Source: Epilithonimonas caeni DSM 17710 (GTDB lineage Bacteria > Bacteroidota > Bacteroidia > Flavobacteriales > Weeksellaceae). Taken from it: a stretch of 64,000 nt of DNA. The notes under the pieces were generated by a model. That model was not told where the DNA came from. It searched no databases and was given only the letters and a program-made list of their open reading frames with translations. A program made the position numbers and the translations under genes. Where the stretch lies: the NCBI RefSeq assembly GCF_000426465.1, contig NZ_AUFK01000009.1, positions 434,001-498,000 on the forward strand. Direction: 5' to 3'. Within the stretch, counting starts at the first letter, position 1; every line of letters begins with the position of its first letter. Of this stretch, positions 52,618-62,965 are shown one piece after another.

Positions 52618-52661
52618 CAAATATAAGATTCTATTTTTAATAAATGTATTATTAACACTTA
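52618..52661 (-). promoter_or_regulatory. Promoter module of GH3: AraR-type box plus TATATTTG
   Basis: Box TAAATGT-ATTATTA-ACACTTA (52641-52661) and minus-strand TATATTTG (52625-52618). The intervening sequence and the stretch after the -7 element match the GH51 module almost base for base. Confidence 0.75.
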
Positions 52662-52748
52662 ATTTGTCTGAAAATTTTAAACTTATTGACTTATCCTTTT
52701 AATTAATATTGAAGAACTACGATTAATAGAAGTATTTTCTAGTAGAAG

Positions 52749-52825
52749 CCCTTCGACAAGCTCAGGGTGACATCTCAAATACTAACCATAATATTTAATG
52801 TTGTCAGACTGAGCCTGTCGAAGCC
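52749..52825. repeat. Palindromic repeat family C, copy 3
   Basis: CCCTTCGACAAGCTCAGGGT at the left, GACATC, AT-rich middle, TTGTCAGACTGAGCCTGTCG and AAGCC at the right. Same size and internal layout as copy 2. Confidence 0.8.
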
Positions 52826-52924
52826 TTTATAAGTAAAAGGTATGGGTCAATAAACTTATTTATTCTCTAAGTTTAATATGGAAATCCGTTTTCGACATAT
52901 TGCTGATAAACCTAATGGTTTTTC

Positions 52925-52984
52925 GTCCTTAGGAATCAAAATCTCTTTATTTCTGTGTGTTGAGATTCTTACGGAATGACAAAA
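52925..52984. repeat. Palindromic repeat family D, copy 2 (degenerate)
   Basis: GTCCTTAGGAATC on the left and GAGATTCTTACGGAATGACA on the right; the left arm has lost part of the match seen at 21868. Confidence 0.65.
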
Positions 52985-53040
52985 TGCTGCTGAAATTAAT
53001 TATTTGTTATCAAACATAAATTTTAAAATAAACCAAACAG

Positions 53041-53066
53041 AAAACCATCAGAAATCCGATGGTTTT
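53041..53066 (-). terminator. Rho-independent terminator after the aldo/keto reductase
   Basis: AAAACCATCAG and its inverted partner GATGGTTTT around AAATCC; on the minus strand the stem ends in TTTT. It lies 45 nt after the stop codon. Confidence 0.7.
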
Positions 53067-53111
53067 AAAGCTGTTGCTATGATTTAGTTCAGAAAAAAAA
53101 TCCCAAATCAG

Positions 53112-54089
<978 letters not shown>

Positions 54090-54168
54090 TTATTGATTTT
54101 AAATTTTGATGAAACAAAGTTGGTTCAATAAAAAATGAATGGATCTGCCATTTGGCAAAAAGTGAATT

Positions 54169-54738
54169 TCAACGGATATTTTTTCTTATTCTGCTCAAAG
54201 AAGACTGCGTAATTCCGAGATAAGAAGCGATGTAAGACAAAGGAACACGATTGACCAAAGTTGGAAATTTCTGAATAAAATCAAGATAGCGTTCCGTTCC
54301 GTCCTGCGAAACCAATTCGCTTCTCCTGATGATTTTTTCACTATGATGTTTGGCGACTATTTTTTGAATAATGTTATCCCAATTTATTATTGTCTGGGAG
54401 ATCTCTTTCCAATCCTGTTTTGAAAAAACAATCAATCTGCATTCTGTTATTGCTGACAAATATTCAGACGGCATATAAATTTCGTCGATTGTATTTCCTG
54501 ATAAAATCAAATGGTTTTCATCAATGAAATATCTTGTAATTTCCTCGCCCTTATTATTGTAATAGAAAACCCGAATAACGCCATCGATTAAGAACCCGAT
54601 CTGTTTCACAGTTTTTCCGGCCTCCCAATAGAATTCATCTTTACGAAGTTCTATTTCTTTGGCTTTGCTTTTTATGAAATCCAGTTGTTGCTTGTTCAGA
54701 TTATCAAATTGCAAGATGTAATCAATAAATTTTTCCAT
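54169..54738 (-). CDS. Crp/Fnr family transcriptional regulator C (189 aa)
   Basis: N-terminal cNMP-binding-type barrel with FYWEAGKTVKQIGFLIDGVIRVFYYNNKGEE and a short C-terminal helix-turn-helix (VPLSYIASYLGITQSSLSRIRKNIR). It is shorter at the C-terminus than regulators A and B and belongs to a different branch, with a different recognition helix (TQSSLSRIR). No Fnr cysteines. Probably controls the downstream reductase gene; no palindrome like those at 5194/13911/15382 was found upstream. Confidence 0.9.
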   Translation of the reverse strand: MEKFIDYILQFDNLNKQQLDFIKSKAKEIELRKDEFYWEAGKTVKQIGFLIDGVIRVFYYNNKGEEITRYFIDENHLILSGNTIDEIYMPSEYLSAITECRLIVFSKQDWKEISQTIINWDNIIQKIVAKHHSEKIIRRSELVSQDGTERYLDFIQKFPTLVNRVPLSYIASYLGITQSSLSRIRKNIR

Positions 54739-54865
54739 TCGATAAAATTACAAATAGTTGCTTGGCATATATTTGACATTTGGTAAAAAATGTGATTTGA
54801 CAATTTAAAATCGACAAAATTTTAAATAAAGATATCAGCTTCATTAAAAATTATATTAATAAAAA

Positions 54866-54890
54866 AACCACCAGAAATCTGATGGCTTTT
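54866..54890 (-). terminator. Rho-independent terminator after GH115
   Basis: On the minus strand GCCATCAG-ATTT-CTGGTGGT followed by TTTTTT; one G-T pair in the stem. It lies 7 nt after the GH115 stop codon. Confidence 0.75.
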
Positions 54891-54897
54891 ATGATCA

Positions 54898-57429
54898 TTA
54901 GTTTGAATATTCACTTTCCGGTGCTCCGAGATAACTTGGTTTCAGTCCGCCTGTATTGATCAATATTTTTTCTAAAACAATTCCAGGTTCCAAAACTCTG
55001 AAACGAAGTGTATGTTTTCCGGGTTCAGAAATCTGATGTTTGGTTATGGATTTAATGATATGTTCAGATTGCCATCTTCCCAATTCACCTTTGTAATGAC
55101 CATTGAAATTGACAACTTGCGGAGTTCCGCCATCAAAGGAAATCTCATAACGTAAACCTTTATTATGATTGAAATTCAAAGTCGGGGCTAATAACAACTG
55201 GACCTCAAATTCACCTTTGGATTCAAAATTCATATCATATTCCAGATAAATATTTTCATCAGCTTTCGGATAAGCGTTTTGAGGGAAAGTCGTTACACCG
55301 GATTTTGTCTTTCCAAAATCAGGAATCACTTCCCAATGGATTCGGTCTGAATTATTCATCCTTGCAAAATTTTCAGCTTCAATGGAAACATAACCGTTTT
55401 TCTCCTGAAACACTTTTTCTTTCGGAACTTCAGACTCAGAAACACGGGTAACTTCAGGCATTATATTTTCTTTTCCGTCGAACCAGTTCTTATACCCGAT
55501 TTTCATCTGATCCATCATATGGGTCCATTTTCCTTCCGCAATCACATTGTTATATTGATTGTCGAGGTAATTATTTCTTTCAAAACATTCTTTTACTTTA
55601 TCGGCATAAACATTTGCTTCAATATCCTTTTTAGCAGCCAATTCCCTGTTTTTGGCGACAGCATAATACATTTCATACAAATTACTGCACGCATCAATCG
55701 GATACAACACCAACTGAAAATATGCATCCTGATACTCTGCCGGAATCTGCTCTTTCAGACGTAATGCTTCAACTGCCAATGCTCTGTAATCATTCAGAAC
55801 TGTTTCAAATTCATTATAATTTTCCAAGCTGTAGGTTTTCCAATCCAGTGTCTCAGGTGTTACCCGACGGTTATATTTTGAATAAAGATTAATCATTCCG
55901 GCAATTTCTTTGGCATGTTTTTCCCCAAACTGCTGTGCAGACCATTTTTCGGTATACGCCAAAAGATTTTTTGAATTGAATTGTTTCGGATTCCACGCCA
56001 TCTCAAGGAAAAAGTTGATTGGGAATTCCATCGGCTTCAAATCCCCTACATTGACGACCCAAACTTTATCCACTGTATGTTCGTAAGAAAGATTCATCTG
56101 TTCCCAAACTCTTTGAATCGGACTGATATTAATCCATTTTGAATTTCTTGGTCCGCCCACATAATCGAAGTGGTAATACATTCCGTAACCGCCTTTATGT
56201 AAAGGTTTTGAAAGGTCCGGAAGTTTTCTCACATTTCCCCAGTTGTCATCACAAAACAATAAAATCACATCGTCCGGAACGCGCATTCCCTTGTCATAAT
56301 AATCCTGAACTTCTTTGTACAAAGCCCAAACCTGAGGCGTTTTCTCCGCTTTTTTTCCTGTTACGTCAGCAATAATTTTTCGCTGGTCTTTCACGATTTT
56401 TTCAAGTAAGGAAATATTGGTTCCTTCTCCCATCGCTTCATCGCCATCGCCACGCATTCCCACTGTAACAAGTTTTTCCCAGTTTTTGCTTCTTTCTAGC
56501 CCTAATTTCCAGAATTCCTGCAAAACTTTCTCATTTTTCGAATAATCCCAGACATTCGGCAGATTATTCTTCTTGATGTATCTGTGCCAATCGGTTTGAG
56601 CCTGAGCCATCGGTTCGTGATGCGAAGTTCCCATAATGATTCCCATTTCGTTGGCTAAAGGTCCGTTCAAAACATCATCATCATAAAACGCTTTTCCCCA
56701 CATTGCAGGCCAGATGTAATTGCCTTTCATTCGCAAAATCAGTTCAAAAACTTTTTCGTAAAATTTAGAATTGATTCCTCCAAACGTTGCTCTCGCCCAT
56801 CCTCCAAGTGAAGGTTCTTCATCATTCAGGAAAATTCCGCGATATTCCACTGCAGGTTCTCCGTCTGTGTAAATTCCTTTTTTAAAGTAAATATTTTCTT
56901 TTTTCTCAATCGGAACATCCGCCCAGTAATACCACGGTGAAACTCCGATTTGTTTGGACATTTCGTAAATTCCATAAATTGTTCCGCGTTTGTCGCTTCC
57001 TGCAATTACAATCGCTTCTGAAACGCCGGGAAATGGATTGCTGATATTTTGAATGATAAATTTTTCATTCTTTCCTTTGATTGAAGTTCCATCAATTTTT
57101 TTAGCTTTAATTAAAGCATCAATGGTCTTGCTTTTCCCGGCCTCACCAATAATGATGAGCATTCCATTCGCCCCGGAATTTTTGGAAATAAGAGTAGGCT
57201 GAATACCTGTTACCTTTTGAAAATCAGATTGAAGATTCGCAACCGCACGAAGAATTCCTTTATCCGAATCGCTATCCGAAAACAGCATCAACCCTGAATT
57301 GTGCTCTTTCAACACAACCGAGTTTTCCGTTTTAGTAAAAGAAATAAAAGGGTCGGCGGCTTTTATCATCGTTGTAAAAACCAACGTTATCAAAAGAGAA
57401 AAAAAGTTAAAAATCGTCTTCATAATCAA
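54898..57429 (-). CDS. GH115 xylan alpha-glucuronidase (843 aa)
   Basis: Removes (4-O-methyl)glucuronic acid from internal xylan positions, complementing GH67, which needs chain ends. Signal peptide (FFSLLITLVFTTMIKA). Family features: N-terminal domain with IIGEAGKSKTIDAL, then the barrel with YRGIFLNDEEPSLGGWAR, NYIWPAMWGKAFYDDD, GTSHHEPMAQAQTDW, LFCDDNWGNVRKLP, helical region and a C-terminal beta-sandwich with YVSIEAENFARMNN. Last gene of the GH43-GH43-GH97-esterase-GH115 series. Confidence 0.92.
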   Translation of the reverse strand: MIMKTIFNFFSLLITLVFTTMIKAADPFISFTKTENSVVLKEHNSGLMLFSDSDSDKGILRAVANLQSDFQKVTGIQPTLISKNSGANGMLIIIGEAGKSKTIDALIKAKKIDGTSIKGKNEKFIIQNISNPFPGVSEAIVIAGSDKRGTIYGIYEMSKQIGVSPWYYWADVPIEKKENIYFKKGIYTDGEPAVEYRGIFLNDEEPSLGGWARATFGGINSKFYEKVFELILRMKGNYIWPAMWGKAFYDDDVLNGPLANEMGIIMGTSHHEPMAQAQTDWHRYIKKNNLPNVWDYSKNEKVLQEFWKLGLERSKNWEKLVTVGMRGDGDEAMGEGTNISLLEKIVKDQRKIIADVTGKKAEKTPQVWALYKEVQDYYDKGMRVPDDVILLFCDDNWGNVRKLPDLSKPLHKGGYGMYYHFDYVGGPRNSKWINISPIQRVWEQMNLSYEHTVDKVWVVNVGDLKPMEFPINFFLEMAWNPKQFNSKNLLAYTEKWSAQQFGEKHAKEIAGMINLYSKYNRRVTPETLDWKTYSLENYNEFETVLNDYRALAVEALRLKEQIPAEYQDAYFQLVLYPIDACSNLYEMYYAVAKNRELAAKKDIEANVYADKVKECFERNNYLDNQYNNVIAEGKWTHMMDQMKIGYKNWFDGKENIMPEVTRVSESEVPKEKVFQEKNGYVSIEAENFARMNNSDRIHWEVIPDFGKTKSGVTTFPQNAYPKADENIYLEYDMNFESKGEFEVQLLLAPTLNFNHNKGLRYEISFDGGTPQVVNFNGHYKGELGRWQSEHIIKSITKHQISEPGKHTLRFRVLEPGIVLEKILINTGGLKPSYLGAPESEYSN

Positions 57430-57460
57430 TATTTTATGAGTATTTTATTTTAATATTTAT

Positions 57461-59350
57461 TTACCAATCATCCGTTCTGAATGGCGACGCCAGCAAATCT
57501 TCTTTATTTTGAAGGTTGGCATCTTCGGGATTATTGCTCCACGCATATCGCACTGCAACCGGATTTTTGATTTCCTTGCTGGTCACAATGACTGTGTTTC
57601 CTTTAATTTTTGCATCAGCCCAGACAAATTTCTTGTCGCTTCCGGCAATTGCAAAATGTTTCAGGTTTCCGTTTTTACTTTGCAAACCGCTTCCAACATT
57701 GTCAAACGAAAGGATGATATTTGAATTTTCAACTTTCATCGACTTGAAAACAGGTCCGCTGCTTACCAATTTTTCACCATACACCAATTTTCGGGCAGCC
57801 AGAAATAGACGTTTTGCCATATCTTTTTTATTGAGAGGGTGAATGTCATTCCATTCTCCAATATCATAATTGACACTCATTGCCGTGTACGGAACCGTCT
57901 GTGACGTTTTAAACTGAGCCTCACGAATTCCTGCCCATCCGCTTGGTGCATTCGGGTCGTTTGTTTTTTCCATAAAATTCGGAAGCTGAACCAATAAAAA
58001 CGGCATCTGACTCCATTGAAATACGTCCCGCCAATTTTCGATAAGATTTTTCAGCAAACCGGCATAATCTTCTGATTGACCGGCATTGCTTTCGCCCTGA
58101 TACCAAATAGCACCACGAACTTTGTAATCCCGAATCGGATAAATCATTCCGTTGTACAATCCGGAAGGCGTGCTTCTCAGGTTTTTCAGTTTTGATTTAT
58201 ATTCTTCATCTTTGCCTGTATCTCTTCCGATGTTATATTTCCATTCGCCCGTCAAATCAACGGTAACGCCGTCTCCTACAATTTTATAAGGTTTATCCGC
58301 TACAAATTCACCGTTTCCGAAATTGGAGGTCAACTGGATGGCAATCGTATTTTTTCCCTGTTTTAAAATTCCGCCTGGAATATCATATTTTCTTGGTGGA
58401 TACGTATATGAAGTAGAGCCCACAAATTTTCCATTCACAAAAACCGAATCGCTATCCACCATTACTCCCAAATACAGTCGGGCAAATTTTCCATTCATTG
58501 ACGCAGGAAGTTCAAAGTTTTTTCGAAACCAGACCGTTCCTTTTGCGCGGATTCCATTATCTTTCCATTTTCCGGGAACTTTTGCCTTTTCCCAATTCCC
58601 GTCGTTAAAATCCTTTTGATTCCAAAGATTTCTTCCCTGGTCCAGTTTTGAAGAATTGAGCGCTGACAATGCCTGTTTATCAATGATATCATCAGGAAAA
58701 TTCTTAAGATGCTCCTGACTGACCCAACTCTGAATTGCCGAACCACCCAAACTGGAAACCAGCATTCCCTGCGGAATTTTGGTGTGTTCATACGCTTCCA
58801 CCGCATAGAAATACGCAAAGGCCGTCCAATTCATCACTTCTGAAGCCGTCCCAGTGAACCATTTTCCGCCTGATGCTATATTTTCCCGAACAGATTCAAC
58901 AGTGTTCTGTGTAGGAACTTTGAAGTAGCGGATTTTATTAAAATCAGAAACATTAATCTCCGGAAAACGGTCTGTTAACCGTGCAATAGGCGTTTCCATA
59001 TTGGACTGCCCGGAAGCTAGCCAGACATCTCCTACCAGAATATCCCGAATTGTAATTTCATTGATTTCCATCACAAACGGTCCTCCTGCTTTCTGTGGTT
59101 TCAATTGGACAGACCATTTCCCGTTTTTGTCCGGTGATGTATTGTAGGTTTCATTTCGGAATTTGATGGTAATATTTTCACCATTATCTGCCCAACCCCA
59201 AATTTTAAGTTCGACATCACGTTGCAAAACCATCTTATCACTTACCAAATCAGGAAGTTTTATTTTCCCGAAAGACAACTGATGACTAAGAAAAATCATC
59301 AAAAAGACAATTTTAAAAACCGTTGAGAATTTGAAATTTCTGGGTTCCAT
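57461..59350 (-). CDS. Sialate O-acetylesterase-like carbohydrate esterase, copy 2 (629 aa)
   Basis: Paralogue of the esterase at 28514-30427, same layout: signal peptide, N-terminal domain KLPDLVSDKMVLQRDVELKI, Ser block LASGQSNMETPIARL, jelly-roll insert (TVWFRKNFELPASMNGKFARL), IWYQGESNAGQ and DIGEWNDIHPLNKKDM. Probably deacetylates xylan or xylo-oligosaccharides in the periplasm. It lies 31 nt upstream of GH115 and 32 nt downstream of GH97. Two copies with different partners suggest different acetylated substrates (inference). Confidence 0.9.
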   Translation of the reverse strand: MEPRNFKFSTVFKIVFLMIFLSHQLSFGKIKLPDLVSDKMVLQRDVELKIWGWADNGENITIKFRNETYNTSPDKNGKWSVQLKPQKAGGPFVMEINEITIRDILVGDVWLASGQSNMETPIARLTDRFPEINVSDFNKIRYFKVPTQNTVESVRENIASGGKWFTGTASEVMNWTAFAYFYAVEAYEHTKIPQGMLVSSLGGSAIQSWVSQEHLKNFPDDIIDKQALSALNSSKLDQGRNLWNQKDFNDGNWEKAKVPGKWKDNGIRAKGTVWFRKNFELPASMNGKFARLYLGVMVDSDSVFVNGKFVGSTSYTYPPRKYDIPGGILKQGKNTIAIQLTSNFGNGEFVADKPYKIVGDGVTVDLTGEWKYNIGRDTGKDEEYKSKLKNLRSTPSGLYNGMIYPIRDYKVRGAIWYQGESNAGQSEDYAGLLKNLIENWRDVFQWSQMPFLLVQLPNFMEKTNDPNAPSGWAGIREAQFKTSQTVPYTAMSVNYDIGEWNDIHPLNKKDMAKRLFLAARKLVYGEKLVSSGPVFKSMKVENSNIILSFDNVGSGLQSKNGNLKHFAIAGSDKKFVWADAKIKGNTVIVTSKEIKNPVAVRYAWSNNPEDANLQNKEDLLASPFRTDDW

Positions 59351-59382
59351 TGAGATTTATTTTTTCGGGTTAAAATGAAATA

Positions 59383-61323
59383 TTAATGAATTACAAATCC
59401 GCCTTTGGATTGGATTTCTATTTTGAGTTCTCCGTTTTTGCCAACAGTAATTATTTTTTCAGAAGTCTCCCCTTTCGAATCATCATTGATGAATCTAACC
59501 GATTTTCCGGCAAGCATCGGAAGTTTTAAAGTAAGTTTCTGAACAGTGTTTTCAGCGTTCACACCTGCAACAAACCATTGATTCTGATGCCTTCTGGCAA
59601 TCACGGAATATTTCCCGGGATAACCGTCGATGAACACTGTTTCGTCCCAAAGCGTCGGAACTTCTTTCATAAAATCGAGCTGGAATTTTGGAGCATCGGT
59701 CAGGTTATTCGGCATTACTCCAAACATCTGAACCGGATTTTGAAACAGAACAGCCGTTGCCAACTGGAAACCATCTGTTGTGTATCTTTTATTTTTATCC
59801 TTGTTGGATTTTGTCAAATATTTGTTGAGGAAAGTTCCGCCAAATTCCATACTTCCGACCGTATTTCTGATGAACGGATGCAAAGTCGCAAAAAAAGCTT
59901 CCTGCTTGCGGACGTCTTCTGAAAAATACAGCATTTCAGACGCCAGGACGGCTTCACTTCCGGCGTAGTTCGGGTACATTACTTCCCAGCCTCTCGGCAA
60001 AGTAGCTCCGTGGAAAATAATCTTTAATCCAAAATCATTGGCATCGGAAAGAATATCTTCATAAAGACGCATTGTTTCCTGCTTGTCGCCTCCGAAAAAG
60101 TCGACTTTCAGACCTTTTACACCAATATCTTTAAGCCATTTCATTTCTTTTTTTCGTTCAATCGCTGAACTCATTTTGTTTCTCGGTCCCATTGGTGCAT
60201 CATTCGCAGCGCCGTTGGAATTGTACCAAAGTAATATCCCTACATTTTGAGATTTTGCATACTGAATGAGGTCTTTCATTCGTTCTTTTCCAATATTTTT
60301 GTCCCAAAGCGCATCAATTAAAATATATTCATAACCAAGTTTTGATGCCAAATCGATAAACAGACTTTGGTCTTCATAATTCATGCTGTTATCCTGCCAC
60401 AAAATCCAGCTCCATGTAGATTTTCCAAAAGTGTATTTCTGTGAAGGTTCATACATTGGCTCGACAACGTCAAAAGGAATCGTCGTTTCAACAATTGGCT
60501 TCAAAGAATCTCCCACCGTAATAGTTCTCCATGGTGTTTTTCCCGGAAGCGAAATAGCAGCTCCGGTACTTCCGAAACCATTGTTTTCAGCCATATTAGG
60601 GTAAGCAACCTGATAAAGATTTTTTTCTGACGTTGTATCCAAATGAGAAGCACAGAACAAACTGTTTATTCCTGTTTCGGACAATAAAATCCAGCCGTCA
60701 TTTCCAATATGAAATAGTCCAGGGAAAACGTAACCATAATCGGCTTTTGTTCCTAATTCTGCATCAGCTTTGTAACCGCTTTCGTAGCTTGGAGCGGTTC
60801 TGGCAAAACCTGTCATCGGCTTCATCATCGGAGAAAGGAAAGTTGTAGTTTGAGACGGAAATCTGTAACCCGTAATTTCCGATTGTACAACTGCGCTCAA
60901 ACGGTCTTTCATCGGCTGAATCTCATATCTGAAAGCGACATTATTATCGCTCACCTGAAATTCAATTCCGATATTGAAATTATCTGCATTGGTAAAATTG
61001 ACTGTCAGAGTATTAGCCGTATAACTAACTTGTGATTTTTTGATTTTTTCGTTCGTGTAATTTTTGGAAACCTTATTTTTTTTGCTGTCAATGAATTTTA
61101 AATTTTTAGAGAAATCAGATTCATTGGTGACTAAGCCCAATGGAGATTTATCAAGCATTGTTTTCCCTTGAAAAGTAACATTATAAAGTGCTTTTCCGTT
61201 TTCTGAAAAGACATTCAGTTTCAATTTTCCGTCAGGACTGGAGATTTCTGCAACCTGTGCAAAAACAGTATTCATAATGAGAATACTAAAGGCGAGTGAT
61301 AGTTTAAAAAAAAGTTTAATCAT
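59383..61323 (-). CDS. GH97 family alpha-glycosidase (646 aa)
   Basis: Signal peptide (SLAFSILIMNTVFA), N-terminal beta-sandwich (about 25-290), catalytic barrel with WSWILWQDNSMNYEDQ, GYEYILIDALWD, GVKGLKVDFFGGDKQ, FHGATLPRGWEVMYPN and SEAVLASE, and a C-terminal beta domain. GH97 includes inverting alpha-glucosidases and retaining alpha-galactosidases; the KVDFFGGDKQ strand with an Asp suggests the retaining alpha-galactosidase type, which would fit galactose side groups and the galKT genes. That specificity is tentative. It starts 2 nt after the GH43-CBM6 gene. Confidence 0.88.
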   Translation of the reverse strand: MIKLFFKLSLAFSILIMNTVFAQVAEISSPDGKLKLNVFSENGKALYNVTFQGKTMLDKSPLGLVTNESDFSKNLKFIDSKKNKVSKNYTNEKIKKSQVSYTANTLTVNFTNADNFNIGIEFQVSDNNVAFRYEIQPMKDRLSAVVQSEITGYRFPSQTTTFLSPMMKPMTGFARTAPSYESGYKADAELGTKADYGYVFPGLFHIGNDGWILLSETGINSLFCASHLDTTSEKNLYQVAYPNMAENNGFGSTGAAISLPGKTPWRTITVGDSLKPIVETTIPFDVVEPMYEPSQKYTFGKSTWSWILWQDNSMNYEDQSLFIDLASKLGYEYILIDALWDKNIGKERMKDLIQYAKSQNVGILLWYNSNGAANDAPMGPRNKMSSAIERKKEMKWLKDIGVKGLKVDFFGGDKQETMRLYEDILSDANDFGLKIIFHGATLPRGWEVMYPNYAGSEAVLASEMLYFSEDVRKQEAFFATLHPFIRNTVGSMEFGGTFLNKYLTKSNKDKNKRYTTDGFQLATAVLFQNPVQMFGVMPNNLTDAPKFQLDFMKEVPTLWDETVFIDGYPGKYSVIARRHQNQWFVAGVNAENTVQKLTLKLPMLAGKSVRFINDDSKGETSEKIITVGKNGELKIEIQSKGGFVIH

Positions 61324-61325
61324 AA

Positions 61326-62702
61326 TTAATTATTTTCAAGAAAAGTCCAATAATCGAAAAACATAATATCTTTTGCTGCTTTTCCATTAAATACAAAATA
61401 CACATCGTGAACACCGGAAACTTTTTCCTTAACTTCGGCTTTCACCGTTTCCCAACGGTCGTCTCCGCCAGTCAACGGAACTTTTACCGTAGCGATAATA
61501 GGTCCGTTAATACTGTCCAAATGAACATCCATCGTCACATCGCTGTTGTGTGTCGTTCCAACTCTGGATGAAAATGTTGATGCTCCTTTTTTACCAAAAT
61601 CGACATTTTTCACACTGGTATAAGCACCGCTTTTTTTAGCTTTGATGAAGACGCCTGCTTCTTTGTTCTGATAAGATTTTACATTTTCCGACCAAGCAAT
61701 CATTTCCGCCTGATTGAAAGCATAAGGATTAACCGATGCAATCGCTTTGGTAATGCCATTCGTCATTTTGATGGGCGAAATCGAACCGTCTTTGTTAAAA
61801 TTAAGTTCCTCCACACTCACCGACCTTGTGAAACCGCTTCCTCCCGGCAAAGCACCGTTGTGATAAAAGAAATAGGTTTTTCCTCTGAAATCAACAATTC
61901 CGGGATGATTGGTAAAAGATTTTCCTTCGGTTGGCATTACAATTCCACCATATTTCCAAGGTCCTTGTGCACTTTTGCTTGTGGAATATCCGATGAATTC
62001 CGGAAGCGGACCACCCGGCCAGAACAGATAATAAAGATTTTTTCTTTTGTACAACCAGGGTCCTTCCTCATATTTTGTCGGTCTTTCAGGATTTTCTTTT
62101 CCATCCCTTTTTCCGAAAGATTCTGCGATCATTGGCACTTCCACAATATCGCCGGAATAGGAAATCATATTTTCATTCAGTTTGACATATTTTAGTTTTG
62201 GATTTCCCCAGTACATATGCGCCTGACCGTCATCATCCACAAAAACCGTTGGATCGATGTCGCCCCATTCACTCTGAACCAATGGTTTTCCAAGCGGATC
62301 GTGAAATGGTCCAAACGGACTATCTCCAACAGCAACACCAATAGCACCTTTATTATTAGTTTTGGACCACATTGGAACATACATAAAAAATTTGCCGTTT
62401 CTTTCGACACATTGCGCTGCCCAGGCATCACGTTTTGCCCAATCGAAATCGCTGTAGGAAAGAATGGTTCCATGGTCGGTCCAATTCACCATATCGTTGG
62501 TAGAATAGACCTTCCAGTCGTTCATCGTAAACCAAGTTGAATCGTCTTCATCGTGAGTGGTGTAGACGTAAAGCCTGTCGTTATACACCATCGGAGCCGG
62601 GTCGGCGGTATAATTGGTCTGAATGATGGGATTCTGACAAAAAAATGTTCCCGAATATCCTATTAAACAGAGATTAAGTATTGTTTTTATTGTTTTTTTC
62701 AT
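61326..62702 (-). CDS. GH43 family enzyme with C-terminal CBM6 (458 aa)
   Basis: Signal peptide ([17 protein letters not shown]). GH43 propeller (about 28-320) with base Asp in [22 protein letters not shown], Asp in [19 protein letters not shown] and acid Glu in [24 protein letters not shown]6-type beta-sandwich (about 330-458) starting [15 protein letters not shown]. Typical of arabinoxylan arabinofuranohydrolases or xylosidases. Overlapping role with the downstream-of-window paralogue next to it. First of the group GH43-GH97-esterase-GH115 after a 263-nt repeat-bearing spacer. Confidence 0.92.
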   Translation of the reverse strand: MKKTIKTILNLCLIGYSGTFFCQNPIIQTNYTADPAPMVYNDRLYVYTTHDEDDSTWFTMNDWKVYSTNDMVNWTDHGTILSYSDFDWAKRDAWAAQCVERNGKFFMYVPMWSKTNNKGAIGVAVGDSPFGPFHDPLGKPLVQSEWGDIDPTVFVDDDGQAHMYWGNPKLKYVKLNENMISYSGDIVEVPMIAESFGKRDGKENPERPTKYEEGPWLYKRKNLYYLFWPGGPLPEFIGYSTSKSAQGPWKYGGIVMPTEGKSFTNHPGIVDFRGKTYFFYHNGALPGGSGFTRSVSVEELNFNKDGSISPIKMTNGITKAIASVNPYAFNQAEMIAWSENVKSYQNKEAGVFIKAKKSGAYTSVKNVDFGKKGASTFSSRVGTTHNSDVTMDVHLDSINGPIIATVKVPLTGGDDRWETVKAEVKEKVSGVHDVYFVFNGKAAKDIMFFDYWTFLENN

Positions 62703-62716
62703 ATCTAACTTTTTTT

Positions 62717-62792
62717 GAACACTAAGGTCACAAAGTTTTTATTTTTTAAGTTTCACAAAGCCGCTAACGCTTGTATAAGCTCTGTGTGGTTG
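62717..62792. repeat. Inverted-repeat element family F, copy 2 (degenerate)
   Basis: GAACACTAAGGTCACAAAG at the left, TTTCACAAAGCCGCTAA in the middle and CTCTGTGTGGTTG at the right, matching the layout of the element at 9766-9888 but with several changes in both arms. Confidence 0.5.
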
Positions 62793-62837
62793 TATTGTTT
62801 GGTTTGGTGAATCAGGTTTCCGATATTGTTATACAGA

Positions 62838-62957
62838 CCATTTTAACCACCCCGTCAAAAATTCTTTGAATTTTCGCCACCAGTGCCTCAATATTTATTA
62901 ATTGATTTTTTGTTTCGGCGAATCTCGTCCCTCGATTTCCAAAGGAGGGGAATTTGT
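62838..62957. repeat. Composite spacer repeat family I (CCACCCCGTC ... AGGAGGGG)
   Basis: AACCACCCCGTCAAAAATTC and TTTGAATTTTCGCCACC, then AT-rich DNA, AATCTCGTCCCTCGATTTC (62920-62938, also at 20129-20147 with one change) and CAAAGGAGGGGAATTTG. Looks like remnants of spacer repeats common in flavobacteria. Confidence 0.55.
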
Positions 62958-62965
62958 CTTTCATC

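Larger units (their letters stand above)
52546..53111. other. Intergenic region with promoter module and two repeats
   Basis: 566 nt between the AKR gene and GH3. Holds the GH3 promoter module (52618-52661), family C copy 3 (52749-52825), family D copy 2 (52925-52984) and the AKR terminator (53041-53066). Confidence 0.75.
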
